Part shown: positions 1 to 10,542 of the stretch, piece after piece
How positions within the stretch are numbered: position 1 is the stretch's first letter
How the letters are laid out: every line of letters starts with the position of its first letter
Source of the DNA: Planctomycetales bacterium
Lineage (GTDB): Bacteria > Planctomycetota > Planctomycetia > Pirellulales > Lacipirellulaceae
Length of the DNA: 58,741 nt
Direction: 5' to 3'
NCBI GenBank assembly: GCA_020427155.1
Contig: JAGQOW010000015.1
Span: 1-58,741, forward strand
Translations under genes and position numbers: made by a program
Notes under the pieces: model-generated
The model's database searches: none
The model's input: the letters and a program-made list of their open reading frames with translations, nothing else
Told to the model about the DNA's origin: nothing

Positions 1-2
1 GT

Positions 3-656
3 TACCGCGTTTGGAAAACTGCCAGCCTTGCAGCTGTAGTCTTGAGTCTCAATTCGGTAGTAGGTGGTCATGCTGTGATTGCTCGAGTCTTGGGCCAGCT
101 GACGGGTTGGAGCCTACTCCCAGGAAACGCGGGCTGGTGGTTGGCCGCTTCGGCACTTGTCGGAGGCTGGCTGCTGGGGAAACTCATTCTCGACGCTTCC
201 GAATGCCGTGCTGCGACAATCGCTTACATACTAGCCGTGGGTTGCTTTGCCGCTGCTGCCGCAACTGCGGTCGGATGGTCGCCCGCGTGGGCGGCTTCGT
301 GGCCCGAGACGATGAGTCGCGTACTGCCCCTGGGCGGCAACGTGCTGCTGCTGGTTGGCTCGCTATTGTTTGCCCGCTATGTGACGCTCGATGTACAGGG
401 CCTCATCGAGCATCCTTCAGCCTCCGGGCAGCCGAGTACTTCCCTGTCTTCTGACTCTGCTCAGGAGAAGAACGAAGCTCGATTGACCATCCCTTCGAAG
501 TCTGCCGACGATGAAGCTTGGACCGATGGTAGCGATTTCGAAGAGGATGAATCGGAGCAAAGTGATCTGGAAGAGGAGCGTCGGGAAAACCGTCGTCTGA
601 GCAAAGCAGAGCGAAAGCGGCACCGCAAGCAAAAAAACCACAATCGAGCTGCCTAG
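3..656 (+). CDS. Membrane protein, 5'-truncated by window edge
   Basis: The reading frame is open from the first bases of the window, so the true start lies upstream; the first usable internal start is a TTG at 42. The visible part (about 217 aa) has several hydrophobic stretches, roughly residues 8-25, 40-62, 70-90 and 105-125, so it is an integral membrane protein with about four visible helices. It ends in a long hydrophilic tail rich in Asp/Glu and Ser that finishes in a Lys/Arg/His-rich segment (residues about 135-217), probably cytoplasmic. I do not recognise the family. It lies about 110 bp upstream of gltX on the same strand, but nothing shows a functional link. Confidence 0.7.
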   Translation, partial: YRVWKTASLAAVVLSLNSVVGGHAVIARVLGQLTGWSLLPGNAGWWLAASALVGGWLLGKLILDASECRAATIAYILAVGCFAAAAATAVGWSPAWAASWPETMSRVLPLGGNVLLLVGSLLFARYVTLDVQGLIEHPSASGQPSTSLSSDSAQEKNEARLTIPSKSADDEAWTDGSDFEEDESEQSDLEEERRENRRLSKAERKRHRKQKNHNRAA

Positions 657-765
657 TTGAGAAGTGTGCCAGCGCTATTGAAGGACTGGTCGCTAGTGGA
701 CAAGGATCGGTAAATCGCCGATAGTGTGCCACTGATCCCCGACCTCTAGCCCGCCCTGCTCTCCT

Positions 766-2325
766 ATGACTGTTCGCACTCGTTTTGCTCCTAGTCCTAC
801 CGGCTACTTACACATCGGCGGTGTTCGTACGGCGCTGTTCAATTGGCTCTTTTCCAAACGCCATGGCGGCCAGTTTCTGCTTCGCGTTGACGATACTGAT
901 CAACAACGCAACGTCGAAGCTGCTCTGGCGCCGATCCTCAATGGTTTCCGCTGGTTAGGGCTCGAGTGGGACGAAGGCCCTGAGGTCGGCGGGCCACACG
1001 GCCCCTACTATCAATCGCAGCGAACCGAAAAATATCAAGCTGCCGTTGCCGCCCTGGTAGCCTCGGGAGCGGCTTACCGGGACTATGCCACCACTGAAGA
1101 GATTCAATCTGAACGAGAACAGGCTCAACAAGCGGGTGAGCAGTTCACCTACAGCCGTCGGTGGAAGGCTGAGACAGCCGAGCAGGCGGCCGCTTTTGAA
1201 GCCGCAGGCCGGCAGGCTGTTGTCCGGCTCAAGATGCCGCGAGAGGGCGAATACGTTCTGAACGATCTCGTTCGGGGTGAAGTTCGCTTTCAGTGGGCCC
1301 GTGAGCAGGATCATGTGATCCAACGTGCCGATGGTACTTGCCTCTATCATTTGGCTACTGTAGTCGACGACGAAGACATGCAAATCACGCATGTCATTCG
1401 TGCCGAAGAACACCTCTCGAATACGCCTCGCCAGGCCTTCATCGCACAGGCACTCGGCTATGAGCTGCCCCAATTCGCCCATCTGCCGTATGTGGCTGAG
1501 CCAGGAAGCAAGAACAAACTGAGCAAGCGAAAGCTGGAGAAGTACCTGAAGAATCGCGACTTTGCTCAGTTAAAAGAACATGGCGAAACAATTGCTGAGC
1601 GGCTGCACCTGACCACCGACGCCGAGATGTTCAATCCTGTTATCGTCGACTTCTACGAGCAGATCGGCTTTCTGCCCGATGCGCTGTTGAATTATCTGCT
1701 GCTGCTCGGCTGGTCGCTGGACGATCAGACCGAGGAGTTCACTCGCGACGAGATGATTGCTCACTTCTCATTGGATCGGGTCAATCGCTCGCCGGCAAGT
1801 TTCGACCCGCAGAAACTGATGGCGTTCCAAGATCGGGCGATGCAGCGACTGCCGGTGAAACAGAAAGTCGCCAAGGTGCTGCCGTTCCTGCAGCAAGCCG
1901 GATATGTGGATGATCCGCCGCCCTGCGAAACCGCCCCGCAACTGGCTGAAATTGTCGCTACTGCAGCCGACCGCATCAAAGTAGCAGGCGACATTCTCGA
2001 CTACAGTGACTTTTTCGTCGCAGATGAGTCTCTAGAGTACGATGAGAAAACCCTCGACAAACGCTTGCGAAACGCCGCAGGTGTTCCCGAACTACTCAGC
2101 GAGTTTCGACAGGTGCTTGCCGGCCTCGAATCGTTTGATGCCGATGTCCTCGAAGCCACTCTCAAGGAGTTTGTCGAATCGAAAGGCATCAAGATTGGCC
2201 AGCTAATCCATGCGGTTCGTGTGGCGGTAACCGGCAAACCGGTCGGCTTCGGATTGTTCGAAACGCTGGAGATCCTCGGTCGAGAGCGCAGCCTCGCTCG
2301 CATCGATCGTGCCCTGACGCTTTAA
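766..2325 (+). CDS. gltX: Glutamyl-tRNA synthetase
   Basis: This cytoplasmic class I aminoacyl-tRNA synthetase charges tRNA-Glu with glutamate using ATP. The N-terminus reads [18 protein letters not shown], which carries the HIGH-type signature near residue 16, and the KLSKR-type signature lies near residue 250; these are the two ATP-binding motifs of the class I fold. The length of 519 aa is normal for bacterial GltX, and the C-terminal part matches the anticodon-binding region in position. The ATG at 766 places APSPTG at the expected distance from the N-terminus. It could in principle be a non-discriminating form that also charges tRNA-Gln; the sequence alone does not settle this. Confidence 0.97.
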   Translation: MTVRTRFAPSPTGYLHIGGVRTALFNWLFSKRHGGQFLLRVDDTDQQRNVEAALAPILNGFRWLGLEWDEGPEVGGPHGPYYQSQRTEKYQAAVAALVASGAAYRDYATTEEIQSEREQAQQAGEQFTYSRRWKAETAEQAAAFEAAGRQAVVRLKMPREGEYVLNDLVRGEVRFQWAREQDHVIQRADGTCLYHLATVVDDEDMQITHVIRAEEHLSNTPRQAFIAQALGYELPQFAHLPYVAEPGSKNKLSKRKLEKYLKNRDFAQLKEHGETIAERLHLTTDAEMFNPVIVDFYEQIGFLPDALLNYLLLLGWSLDDQTEEFTRDEMIAHFSLDRVNRSPASFDPQKLMAFQDRAMQRLPVKQKVAKVLPFLQQAGYVDDPPPCETAPQLAEIVATAADRIKVAGDILDYSDFFVADESLEYDEKTLDKRLRNAAGVPELLSEFRQVLAGLESFDADVLEATLKEFVESKGIKIGQLIHAVRVAVTGKPVGFGLFETLEILGRERSLARIDRALTL

Positions 2326-2451
2326 CACCGGCGATCTCTGCTGACGTCCAATTCTCGTGAGGGTAACTCAAGTCATTAGCAATTGCCAACGCCCCAGACG
2401 CCGGCACGAGGTTGGGCGTCAACGCGTTTGCCCCGCACTGTCTTTGCCTCG

Positions 2452-5400
2452 TTAGGGCGAAACGCTTCGGGAGCGGCTACGCCGGCCGCTTCGGTTGGAT
2501 GAGTTCGGCCCCGGTTGGCCTCCTAGCCAGGGCTCGCTCAGAGCTTCTGCGATCACCCGCTGCAAGTCGTCGGCGTTGAGCACCCCGTTGGCCGAGTGAA
2601 TGCGGACCACCGTCTCCGGTTTTGCTGCCTGATCGAGCACAGAAATCGTTTGCTTGATTTCTTCGAGCACTTCTTCGCGGGCCGAGATCACTACCGAATT
2701 CGAAACCTCGTCGACGCCTATGGAAAGTGCCCCGCTGAATTTCACCAGCACGGGCCCTTCGCTCCCTTCAACCGTGCGCCGCGCGTCGCCGAAGATGTAC
2801 GAGCTCTCTCGCGAGATAACCGACTGCTTGCCATCCTGGGTCTGAAACTCTTTGTCTCTGGAACTGAGCAAATCGCGGTAGACTTCCTTCAGCGAAACGA
2901 CAATATCTTCTGCTCGCGAGTACTTGATTTGCACCGCCTCGGTCTTGCGACGGTAATAGAGATCAGGATTGGGCGGCCGGTCATAGAGTTTGATCATCTC
3001 TTCAATCACGCGCATCTGAGTGGGACTGGCATTCGCAACCAGCAGCGTATTGGTTGTCGGATCGTCTACGAACCGGATTGGCGGTCGCTTACCCAGGGTG
3101 AGCGGTGCGGGTTCAGGTTTGGTTTGCTGTCGGCGTCCGAACCAATCCACAATGCTTTCGCCCTTGTCTTCCCCCAATTCATCCTGGAAGTAGATCTCCA
3201 GGTTATAGACCACGTCAACGACGCTGATGTAGAGAAGCTGAAAAGAGCGAAACTCGGTCTGCACCGGCGACAACTGATCAATCAGCACCTGCAACTGGTC
3301 CAGGGCTGCGGTATCCTCCGAAGCCAAAACAATCTCACCGTTCTCATTGACAGTAATCTTGATCGGCGGAGCCTCTGCTTTCGCCGTCTGATCATCAACA
3401 ACCTGTGCTAGCCAAGTAGGTTGAGATGCAAATCGACCCTGAACCTTTGCCGCATCAGTCACCTTGTCTTCCTGGTTGTCCTCATCATCACTTGCAGGCT
3501 TGTTCTTCTCAGGCGGGGGTTGGATCTCAAGCTTGTTTTCGCCCGACCAAGTCGAGCGCAGCTGCTCGAGCAATTGCCGCGTGGTCTCGGCATCGCGGGC
3601 TTCCAGTCGGCGTACCTTTCGTCGATCGTTGTAAGAACTGTCGACACGTTCGCTCAGCTTGGCTATCAAGTTGTCGACTTCTTCCAACTCGGCATCAGTT
3701 ACCCACAGCAGGAGCCGATTGTTCTCGACGTCGGGCAAGACTCGAAATCCATCGCTAAGATCTTCTTCCTTCGTGTCGTCTCGATAGCGGAAATAGTAGA
3801 AAGGAAGGTTGTCTTCTTTTTTCTCTTGCGACCCTAAGACCAGGGCCATGATCGATCCGGCAACCTGGTCTGCAGGCAGGCTGGGCGGCAACCATCGCAC
3901 CTCGGTGCGTCTGCCTGAACCATCGAGCTTGGCAATCATTTTCTCAATCGTGATATGATCCGCCTCGGTCGCATAAGCGTAGATCACTTTGCCAGTGGCA
4001 TCGGTCTGCATCTGGGTCTTCGGGTCGAGAGCACCTATTTCCTCCAGGGTGCGAATCACACCGTCGGCTCCCGATGTTATCATCTGGTACTTCTCCATCT
4101 TCATCGGCTTCGAAGCGATGCGGCCCCCTTCGCCTACCGGCACATCGATTTGCTCAATCGTGCGTTCGATGAGCGGAATTTTCTCGGGCGGAGCATTGAC
4201 CAATAGGCTGTTCTGTCGCTGATTCACCGCGATATAAACCTGCTGGTCGCCGATCTTCGAAATGTCGCGGCCGGATCGGCTCGCTTCCTGCATCATCATT
4301 TGCATTCGCTGGGCTTCGAACTGAACTTCGGTCGACGTCTTGCGAGCGCTTGGGTCGAGTCCTAAGAGAATCATGACCTGATCGGCCACGTACGTTGCCC
4401 GGCGATGCTGCAGCGGAAAGATCATCGGCATTTCCAATGCTTCGGCGGCAAGTTGTTCGCCGTAGAGCAGATCGCGGACGTCAATCAGGTTGGCTACTGT
4501 GTCGACAATGACCAGCTGCTTGCTCGATTCGAGCGATTGAACTCGCGCCCCTTCGCCCAAAACGCCTTCAATCTGTCGGGCCGCCACATTGATATCGGCA
4601 GAAAGGGGAAGCTGGAACAGAACTCGCACCAGCTCGTGCGCTGGACTGTCTTCTAAGTCGTCAGGATTGACACGCCGAACGACGTTCGGGTCCATCTCAT
4701 CAAGGAAGTTTCGAATCTTCTCATGATCTGCTTTACTCGCATAGGCATAGATCGTTTGGCTCAACGGGTTGCTTTGGAGTCGGGTTCGTGGATCCAAACC
4801 GCCAATATCCATCAATGCAGTGACGGTTGCCGTCACGTCGCCGACTGCCAGGTGATAGGGCACCATCGTTTGCTTGCTAGTCGTGGCAACGGCCTCGCCG
4901 TTTTCTGGTACGTCCAGCTGAGTGACAATCTGCTCAACGGTCAGCATCTTGTCGTCCGGTGCATTAACGACCAGGCTGTTACGCTTTTCGTTAGCTGTGA
5001 TATAGAGTTTGAGCCGTTGCAGTTCTTGCTGCATCTGTACCGGGTTGGAAATCAGCTCGGGGCTCGCGCCCAGCATCGTCAGAACCTGATCGACCATGTC
5101 GATTGCCCGACGGTGCTGCAACGGGAACTCACGGATATTCTTTTGAGAGAGTAAAGCAGCCTCTTCCACTCGCAGCACATCACGAACGCCAATGAGATTT
5201 GCCACGGTGTCGATTACTACCAGCTGATTGCTCGAGTCGAGTGCCTGCACGCGACCCGTAGGGCCGACAATCCCTTGGATCTGCGTCGACATCAACTGCA
5301 TGTCGGCTGTTGGCGGCAGTTGGAAGCGAACTCTCGCCAACTCGTGCGCAGTGTACTCCTCCAGCTGATCGGGTTCGACTTGCCGGATGAAATTCGGATC

Positions 5401-8400
5401 GATCTTCGATACAAATTCACGAATCCTCTCGTGCTCCTCTTTCGTCGCAAAGGCGTAGAGAGTTTGACTTACCGGATCGCCCTGGAGCCTCGACTTGGGC
5501 CCCAGATTGCCGATCTCGGTCAGAGCCTTGACCATGGACGTTACGTCTTGTCCCGTCACTTTGTAGGGCACCATAAACTGGCCTTCAGACACAGACGAAT
5601 CAGTTGCTGCGTCGGGGACATCAAGTTGTTTGACAATTCTTTCGACAAGTTCAATCTTGTCTGCTTCGCCATTCACAACCAGACTGTTCCGCTGTTGGTT
5701 GGCCGTGATATAGAGGTTTAGCGTGCGCAGTTCGTTGCGCAGTTCGTAGGGAGAACTGATAGTCGCTTTCCCGATGCCTAGCATCGTAAGCACTTGTTCG
5801 ACCATTTCCTCGGCGCGGCGATGTTCAAGCGGGAACTCACGAATGTTATTTTTCGTTGCGAGCGCAGCGGCTTCGGCGCGCAATACCTCGCGCACTTCCA
5901 ACAACCTCTCTACCGAATCGACCACGACCAACTGTTTGCTAGCTTCCAAAGGTTGAACCAGGCTTTTGGGGCCGAGTAAACCGCGAACCATGTTTGCCGA
6001 AGTGGTTACGTCCGCCGATTGGGGCAGTTGGAAGATCACACGCCCGAGATCTCGCTTAGAATGCTCTTCAAGCTTGTCGGGTTCTATCTGAATCATCACC
6101 TTGGGCTTGGTCTTGTTGATAAAATCTTCGATTCTCTCGTGATCTGAGCGGGTGGCGTATGCATAGAGTGTCCTGTTTACGGGGTCTCCTTGCAGCTTCG
6201 CAGTAGGACCAATGCCTCCAATTTCCAACAAGGCCTTTTCTGCTGACGTCACGTCAATGTAATCGAGTTTGTAAGGCACTAGCGTGAGTCGATGCTCATC
6301 TGCCACTGCTTCAATCGACTCAGGCACATCGAGCTGCTCGATAATCTTTTCGACAATCTCAAGCTTGTCTGGCGAGGCATTCACCATAATGCTGTTGCGC
6401 TGCTGGTTGGCGGTCACAAATAACTTCATCGCCTGCAGTTCGATGCGCAATTGATATGGAGAACTGACCGTCGCCGGGTCAAAACCAAGCATCGTCAGCA
6501 CTTGCTCAACTATCTCGGTGGCACGTCGATGCTTCAGCGGGAATTCCTTGATGATGCTTTGAGTCGCCAGCGCGGCTGACTCTGCCTTCAGCACCTCGCG
6601 AATCTTGATAAGATTCTCGGCAGTATCAGTAACTATAATCTGCTTGCTCGATTCGAACGATTGCACGATACCGCGCGGAGTAGTTAATCCTTGCAGTTGA
6701 ACAGCAATCGTCGCCACCGTGGCCGACAACGGCATTTGGAATCGGACTCGTACCAATTCATGCGCAGGAGCGGTATCAAGCTCTTCAGCCTCCACCGTCC
6801 TAACAGTTGGCGGCGCAATCTTCTCCAAGAATACGCGAATCTTCTCATGATCTTCCGCACTGGCGATCGCATAAAACGTCTCGGCAGCCGGTCCGGCGTC
6901 GAGTCTCGCCAGCGGCCCCAATTCGGCCAGCTTCCGGACCATCTCGATCACCGAGAGGACGTTCTGTCCAGGAACTTCGTACAGTTCCATTGTCAACGAA
7001 CCGTCGGCCGCAGGCGAAGCCTCGCCTTCGGCAACGTCGAATTGCTTGATGATCTGCCCGACCAGCTTGATGAGCTCTGGGCGAGCTCCGATCAACAGCG
7101 AATTTCGCTCGGGCTTGATCGCAACAAACAACTTCATCCCTCGGTATGTGAAGCGGGCGCCCTGAGGGCTGATAGGCGTAGGTCCCAATTCGAGCATCGT
7201 CAGCAGTTGCTCTGCAATTACTTCGGCACGGCGATGCTCCAGCGGATACTCCTGGAAGACATCGACCGATGCCATCGCTTCGCTCTCTGCCGCCAGCACG
7301 TCGCGCACTTCAATCAAGTTGGCAGCCGTATCGTCGACAATCAATTGCTTGCTGGCGTCGAGCGATTGCACTCGTCCATAAACGCCGAGGATACTTCGCA
7401 CCTGAGCGGCAGCCTGGACCATGTCTGTAGTGAGCGGAAGCTGAAAGCGAACCCTGACCCGCTCTTGGGCAGCGTACTGTTCGAGCTGATCTGCCTCGAC
7501 CCGAACGATTGCGTTGGGGTCGATCTTTTCGACAAACTTACGGATCTTCTCGTGATCGGCCTGATCGGCGTATGCGTAGAGCGTCAGACTTGATGGATCG
7601 CCATGGAGTTGAGTTCGGGGCGAGAGATTGCCAATGGTTTGCAGCGTCTCGACGACAACCGTGACGTTCTGTCCCGTTACTTTGTAAGGAACCATGCTCA
7701 GGCGGTTGGCATCACTGTCGGGAGTCTCAGGCTGAGGCACATCAAGCTGTTTGATGATCTTCTCTACCAGTTCCAACTTGTCTGGCGAGGCATTGACGAT
7801 CAGGCTGTTCCGCTGTTGATTGGCCGTGATGAACAACTTCATTGTTTGAAGTTCCATTCGCAACTGGTACGGAGAACTCACCGTAGCGGGATCGAGGCCT
7901 AGCATGGCTAAGACTTGCTCGACCATCTCCGTTGCGCTGCGATGCTCTAGCGGAAACTCTCTGACGATGCTTTGAGTCTCGAGTGCCGCGACCTCTGCAT
8001 CGACTACTTCGCGAATGTTGATCAGATTCTCGGCAGTATCCAGCACAATGATCTGCTTGCTCGATTCGAGCGACTGCACAATGCCCCGGGGCGTTGTAAT
8101 CCCTCGCAGTTCGGCGGCTACCGTCGTCGCAACCGCTGAGAGCGGCAACTGGAAGCGAACTCGAAACAACTTTTGGCGCGGCAGAGACTCCAACTTTTCG
8201 GGGGCGACGGTCTGAATCACCTCGGGAGCGATCTTTTCCAGGAAGCTCCTGATCTTCTCCTGGTCCTGTTCATTAGCTATCGCGTAGAGCGTACCTGGCG
8301 CAGGCCCGGCTTGCATGCGGGCGAGCGGACCGACGCCGCCAATATCGCGCAGCATCGTGATCAAGCTATTGATGTCCTGGCCAATGACGTCGTAGATGAC

Positions 8401-10263
8401 CAACGACTCGGCTGGGACAGCGTCCGGGCTTGCCTCGGTTTCAGGAATATCGAACCGCTCCACCGATTGGCTGATCAAATCGAGCAATTCAGGATGAGCA
8501 CTCGCTCGAAAGCTGTTCGCTTTCGTGTTGACCGTCACGATCAGCCTCAAACCCTGATAGTCCAGCCGCACTCCTTGCGGATTGCTGAGTCCGGCGGGGC
8601 TGAGACCTAGTGCGGTCAGAACCTGACCGGCGACATCTTCCACCCGTCGATGTTTAACGGCGAACTCTTGTTGGTTGTCTTGGGCGGCAAAGGCGGCCTC
8701 TTCGACGGCAATGAGTTGCTTTGCCTCGACCAGTTTCTCTACCGTGTCGATCACCAACAGTTCTCTGCTGGTTTGTAGTGGCAGCACCTTGGCATTAGTA
8801 CTCAATACTGGTTGCAGTTTGGCGCTAATCTCCGCCGGAGCAATCCCCAACGGCAACTTAAAGCGAACCCGCACCACGTCGTGCGGCTCAAGCTCTCCCA
8901 GTTTCTCTATTTCGATCGTAGGGGGCATCGTGACGTCGAGCTTCTCAATGATCTCCTGAATCTTCAGGTGATCTGCTTGGGTAGCCGTGGCGAGCAGCGT
9001 CTTGCTGCTCAAGTCGCCCTGCAATCGGCTGCGAGGGTCGAGTCGGACGATGTCTTCGAGTGCTTTGATGATTTCGTTGGGATCAGCCATTACCAGTTGG
9101 TATTGCTTCATGGAAAGACCAGCTTCTCCTTCCACTCCAGCTTCGTCTGGCACGTCAAGTTGCTTGACGGTCCTTTCCACTACAGCCATCAAGTCGGCAG
9201 GGGCGTTGACCAGGATGCTATTGCGCTGCCGGTTCACCGCGATGTAGACTTGCGGGCCGTCGTCCTTGATCATCTTCGAAACGTCTTGGGCCTTTTCGAT
9301 CAGCTTCATTTGCATCTGAAGCCGCTGGGTCTCTAGCTTGAGTTCGTCGGGGGTCTTGATGACGTTAGGATCAAGACCGATGACGACCAGCACTTGCTCG
9401 GCGACATAGTCGGCACGGCGATACTTCAGCACATACTCGCGGGGATTCCCGGTTTGAGAGTCTTCCTGCCGCTCTGCATACATCAGGCTCCGAACGTCGC
9501 GCAAATTGGTTACCGCGTCGATCACCAACAAGCGCCGGCTTGCCAATAGCGGAGTCACCTTGGCATTGGGACTGAGCAATACCTTGACATCTTCAGCGGC
9601 TTTGCCGGGCTCCATGTTCACCGGAATATTGAAGGTAACGCGCATGAACTCGTGAGGGGCAAAGTTCTCCAATTCGTCGGCTTCGGCGCGAGGAATCAGA
9701 CTGGGATCGAGCTTGTCGACCTTCACGACCGAGAGGACCTCGCCTTCGTTGAGCATCGTGAAACCGCGCGCCAGCAGATGCCGATTCAACAGGTCGCGGG
9801 CTTCAGCAAGTGAATAGGTGTGTTGGGTTGTGAGATTGAGCGAATCGGAAGGAAGCTCTTGCCAGTCGAGGCTGAAGCCTGCCGCGTCGGCATAGTCCTG
9901 CAGTACTTGTGCCCAAGGTTGGGCGACATAGCTGAACTGGATGCGCCCTTCGGCATCGGGAGCTACCTTCTCGCGATTGGTCACGCCCGGAGTGGCAGCG
10001 GCGGTTCCTTCGGTGGGAGCTTCGGCTGCCGGTTGTTCCCCTGTGTTCTCTGTCGCAGGGGCAGTCTCTGTGGCTGGCTGCTGGGTCTCAGCGGGCGCTG
10101 CGGCTTCGGTCGTTGCCGGTGGGGCCGCCTCTTGGGCAGGCAGGCAAGGAGCTTGAGCGAAGAGCAGCAAGAGTGCCAGAGTGGCCGTCAAGCCTTTCGG
10201 CAATGGCCCCAATTTGAAGGGAGCCTGGGCAGCCTGGTGCGCGAACGATCGGTTGTGATTCAT
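2452..10263 (-). CDS. Giant secretin-N-domain repeat protein
   Basis: About 2603 aa. The start is placed at the ATG at 10263 (protein begins MNHNRSF) because it puts a signal peptide (LTATLALLLLFAQAP, then LPAQ) near residues 25-50 and fits the promoter-like site upstream. After an Ala/Pro/Glu/Thr-rich linker and an STN-like segment (residues about 110-180) come eight tandem units of about 236 aa. Each contains three small alpha/beta modules: a VRVRFQLPL module ending in SKQLVVIDT, a second with QVLTMLG and ANQQRNSLVVNA, and a third with LYAYA and DHEKIR. The VRVRF motifs start near residues 206, 464, 703, 940, 1174, 1410, 1646 and 1883. A divergent secretin-N-like tail follows from about 2120, ending in a Ser/Arg-rich C-terminus. 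These modules resemble the N domains of type II/III secretins and type IV pilus secretins, but I see no C-terminal secretin beta-barrel. Likely periplasmic or surface scaffold; function unknown. Confidence 0.9.
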   Translation of the reverse strand: MNHNRSFAHQAAQAPFKLGPLPKGLTATLALLLLFAQAPCLPAQEAAPPATTEAAAPAETQQPATETAPATENTGEQPAAEAPTEGTAAATPGVTNREKVAPDAEGRIQFSYVAQPWAQVLQDYADAAGFSLDWQELPSDSLNLTTQHTYSLAEARDLLNRHLLARGFTMLNEGEVLSVVKVDKLDPSLIPRAEADELENFAPHEFMRVTFNIPVNMEPGKAAEDVKVLLSPNAKVTPLLASRRLLVIDAVTNLRDVRSLMYAERQEDSQTGNPREYVLKYRRADYVAEQVLVVIGLDPNVIKTPDELKLETQRLQMQMKLIEKAQDVSKMIKDDGPQVYIAVNRQRNSILVNAPADLMAVVERTVKQLDVPDEAGVEGEAGLSMKQYQLVMADPNEIIKALEDIVRLDPRSRLQGDLSSKTLLATATQADHLKIQEIIEKLDVTMPPTIEIEKLGELEPHDVVRVRFKLPLGIAPAEISAKLQPVLSTNAKVLPLQTSRELLVIDTVEKLVEAKQLIAVEEAAFAAQDNQQEFAVKHRRVEDVAGQVLTALGLSPAGLSNPQGVRLDYQGLRLIVTVNTKANSFRASAHPELLDLISQSVERFDIPETEASPDAVPAESLVIYDVIGQDINSLITMLRDIGGVGPLARMQAGPAPGTLYAIANEQDQEKIRSFLEKIAPEVIQTVAPEKLESLPRQKLFRVRFQLPLSAVATTVAAELRGITTPRGIVQSLESSKQIIVLDTAENLINIREVVDAEVAALETQSIVREFPLEHRSATEMVEQVLAMLGLDPATVSSPYQLRMELQTMKLFITANQQRNSLIVNASPDKLELVEKIIKQLDVPQPETPDSDANRLSMVPYKVTGQNVTVVVETLQTIGNLSPRTQLHGDPSSLTLYAYADQADHEKIRKFVEKIDPNAIVRVEADQLEQYAAQERVRVRFQLPLTTDMVQAAAQVRSILGVYGRVQSLDASKQLIVDDTAANLIEVRDVLAAESEAMASVDVFQEYPLEHRRAEVIAEQLLTMLELGPTPISPQGARFTYRGMKLFVAIKPERNSLLIGARPELIKLVGQIIKQFDVAEGEASPAADGSLTMELYEVPGQNVLSVIEMVRKLAELGPLARLDAGPAAETFYAIASAEDHEKIRVFLEKIAPPTVRTVEAEELDTAPAHELVRVRFQMPLSATVATIAVQLQGLTTPRGIVQSFESSKQIIVTDTAENLIKIREVLKAESAALATQSIIKEFPLKHRRATEIVEQVLTMLGFDPATVSSPYQLRIELQAMKLFVTANQQRNSIMVNASPDKLEIVEKIIEQLDVPESIEAVADEHRLTLVPYKLDYIDVTSAEKALLEIGGIGPTAKLQGDPVNRTLYAYATRSDHERIEDFINKTKPKVMIQIEPDKLEEHSKRDLGRVIFQLPQSADVTTSANMVRGLLGPKSLVQPLEASKQLVVVDSVERLLEVREVLRAEAAALATKNNIREFPLEHRRAEEMVEQVLTMLGIGKATISSPYELRNELRTLNLYITANQQRNSLVVNGEADKIELVERIVKQLDVPDAATDSSVSEGQFMVPYKVTGQDVTSMVKALTEIGNLGPKSRLQGDPVSQTLYAFATKEEHERIREFVSKIDPNFIRQVEPDQLEEYTAHELARVRFQLPPTADMQLMSTQIQGIVGPTGRVQALDSSNQLVVIDTVANLIGVRDVLRVEEAALLSQKNIREFPLQHRRAIDMVDQVLTMLGASPELISNPVQMQQELQRLKLYITANEKRNSLVVNAPDDKMLTVEQIVTQLDVPENGEAVATTSKQTMVPYHLAVGDVTATVTALMDIGGLDPRTRLQSNPLSQTIYAYASKADHEKIRNFLDEMDPNVVRRVNPDDLEDSPAHELVRVLFQLPLSADINVAARQIEGVLGEGARVQSLESSKQLVIVDTVANLIDVRDLLYGEQLAAEALEMPMIFPLQHRRATYVADQVMILLGLDPSARKTSTEVQFEAQRMQMMMQEASRSGRDISKIGDQQVYIAVNQRQNSLLVNAPPEKIPLIERTIEQIDVPVGEGGRIASKPMKMEKYQMITSGADGVIRTLEEIGALDPKTQMQTDATGKVIYAYATEADHITIEKMIAKLDGSGRRTEVRWLPPSLPADQVAGSIMALVLGSQEKKEDNLPFYYFRYRDDTKEEDLSDGFRVLPDVENNRLLLWVTDAELEEVDNLIAKLSERVDSSYNDRRKVRRLEARDAETTRQLLEQLRSTWSGENKLEIQPPPEKNKPASDDEDNQEDKVTDAAKVQGRFASQPTWLAQVVDDQTAKAEAPPIKITVNENGEIVLASEDTAALDQLQVLIDQLSPVQTEFRSFQLLYISVVDVVYNLEIYFQDELGEDKGESIVDWFGRRQQTKPEPAPLTLGKRPPIRFVDDPTTNTLLVANASPTQMRVIEEMIKLYDRPPNPDLYYRRKTEAVQIKYSRAEDIVVSLKEVYRDLLSSRDKEFQTQDGKQSVISRESSYIFGDARRTVEGSEGPVLVKFSGALSIGVDEVSNSVVISAREEVLEEIKQTISVLDQAAKPETVVRIHSANGVLNADDLQRVIAEALSEPWLGGQPGPNSSNRSGRRSRSRSVSP
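2452..10263 (-). repeat. Eight tandem coding repeats of about 709 bp
   Basis: Conserved VRVRF-type motifs recur on the minus strand near plus coordinates 9635, 8862, 8152, 7442, 6739, 6033, 5323 and 4614. Spacing is about 703-710 bp, except about 775 bp between the first two. The first and eighth units share a Gln/Met-rich insertion and the motif VYIAVN, where inner units have ITAN. Units three and five are especially alike (TTPRGIVQS, DPATVSSPYQLR). DNA copies are clearly diverged, so this is an old expansion. The feature spans the whole gene; the repeats proper lie at about 3.9-9.7 kb. Confidence 0.85.
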
Positions 10264-10374
10264 GGCGTTTGCTTTGGATCGAAGCAGAGTGAGACAGGCC
10301 CCACGGTGCAAACCATATGGCAACACAAAATAGTCAAAATGCTCGGGCGGGGGAGCTTGGCGGGGTCAATCCGT

Positions 10375-10404
10375 ATTATAGCCTTGGCGGCAAGGAGTTA
10401 CCAA
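10375..10404 (-). promoter_or_regulatory. Putative sigma70-type promoter of the giant gene
   Basis: On the minus strand TTGGTA (10404-10399) is followed after 18 nt by a consensus TATAAT (10380-10375). It points toward the giant gene and would leave a leader of about 100 nt. This rests on pattern matching only. Confidence 0.45.
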
Positions 10405-10542
10405 CAAACCTGGACAAACCCTGGCGGTCGACGGTGTTGTAACCCAGGCGACACTGAGGTCAGTACACGCTCCGACCAAGGAAAAGAGGCTTGTTTCCCG
10501 CGGTTAATCCAGTCGAGGGGCTATCGCGCAGTCGTTGGATTG

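Noticed and set aside
2397..2420. Terminator between gltX and the giant gene
   Set aside because: GACGCC/GGCGTC can form a 6-bp stem, but no T-run follows on either strand.
6691..7593. 300-aa plus-strand open frame and similar ones inside the giant gene
   Set aside because: These recur at the repeat period and are Arg/Gln/Leu-rich antisense shadows of the repeat units, not independent genes.
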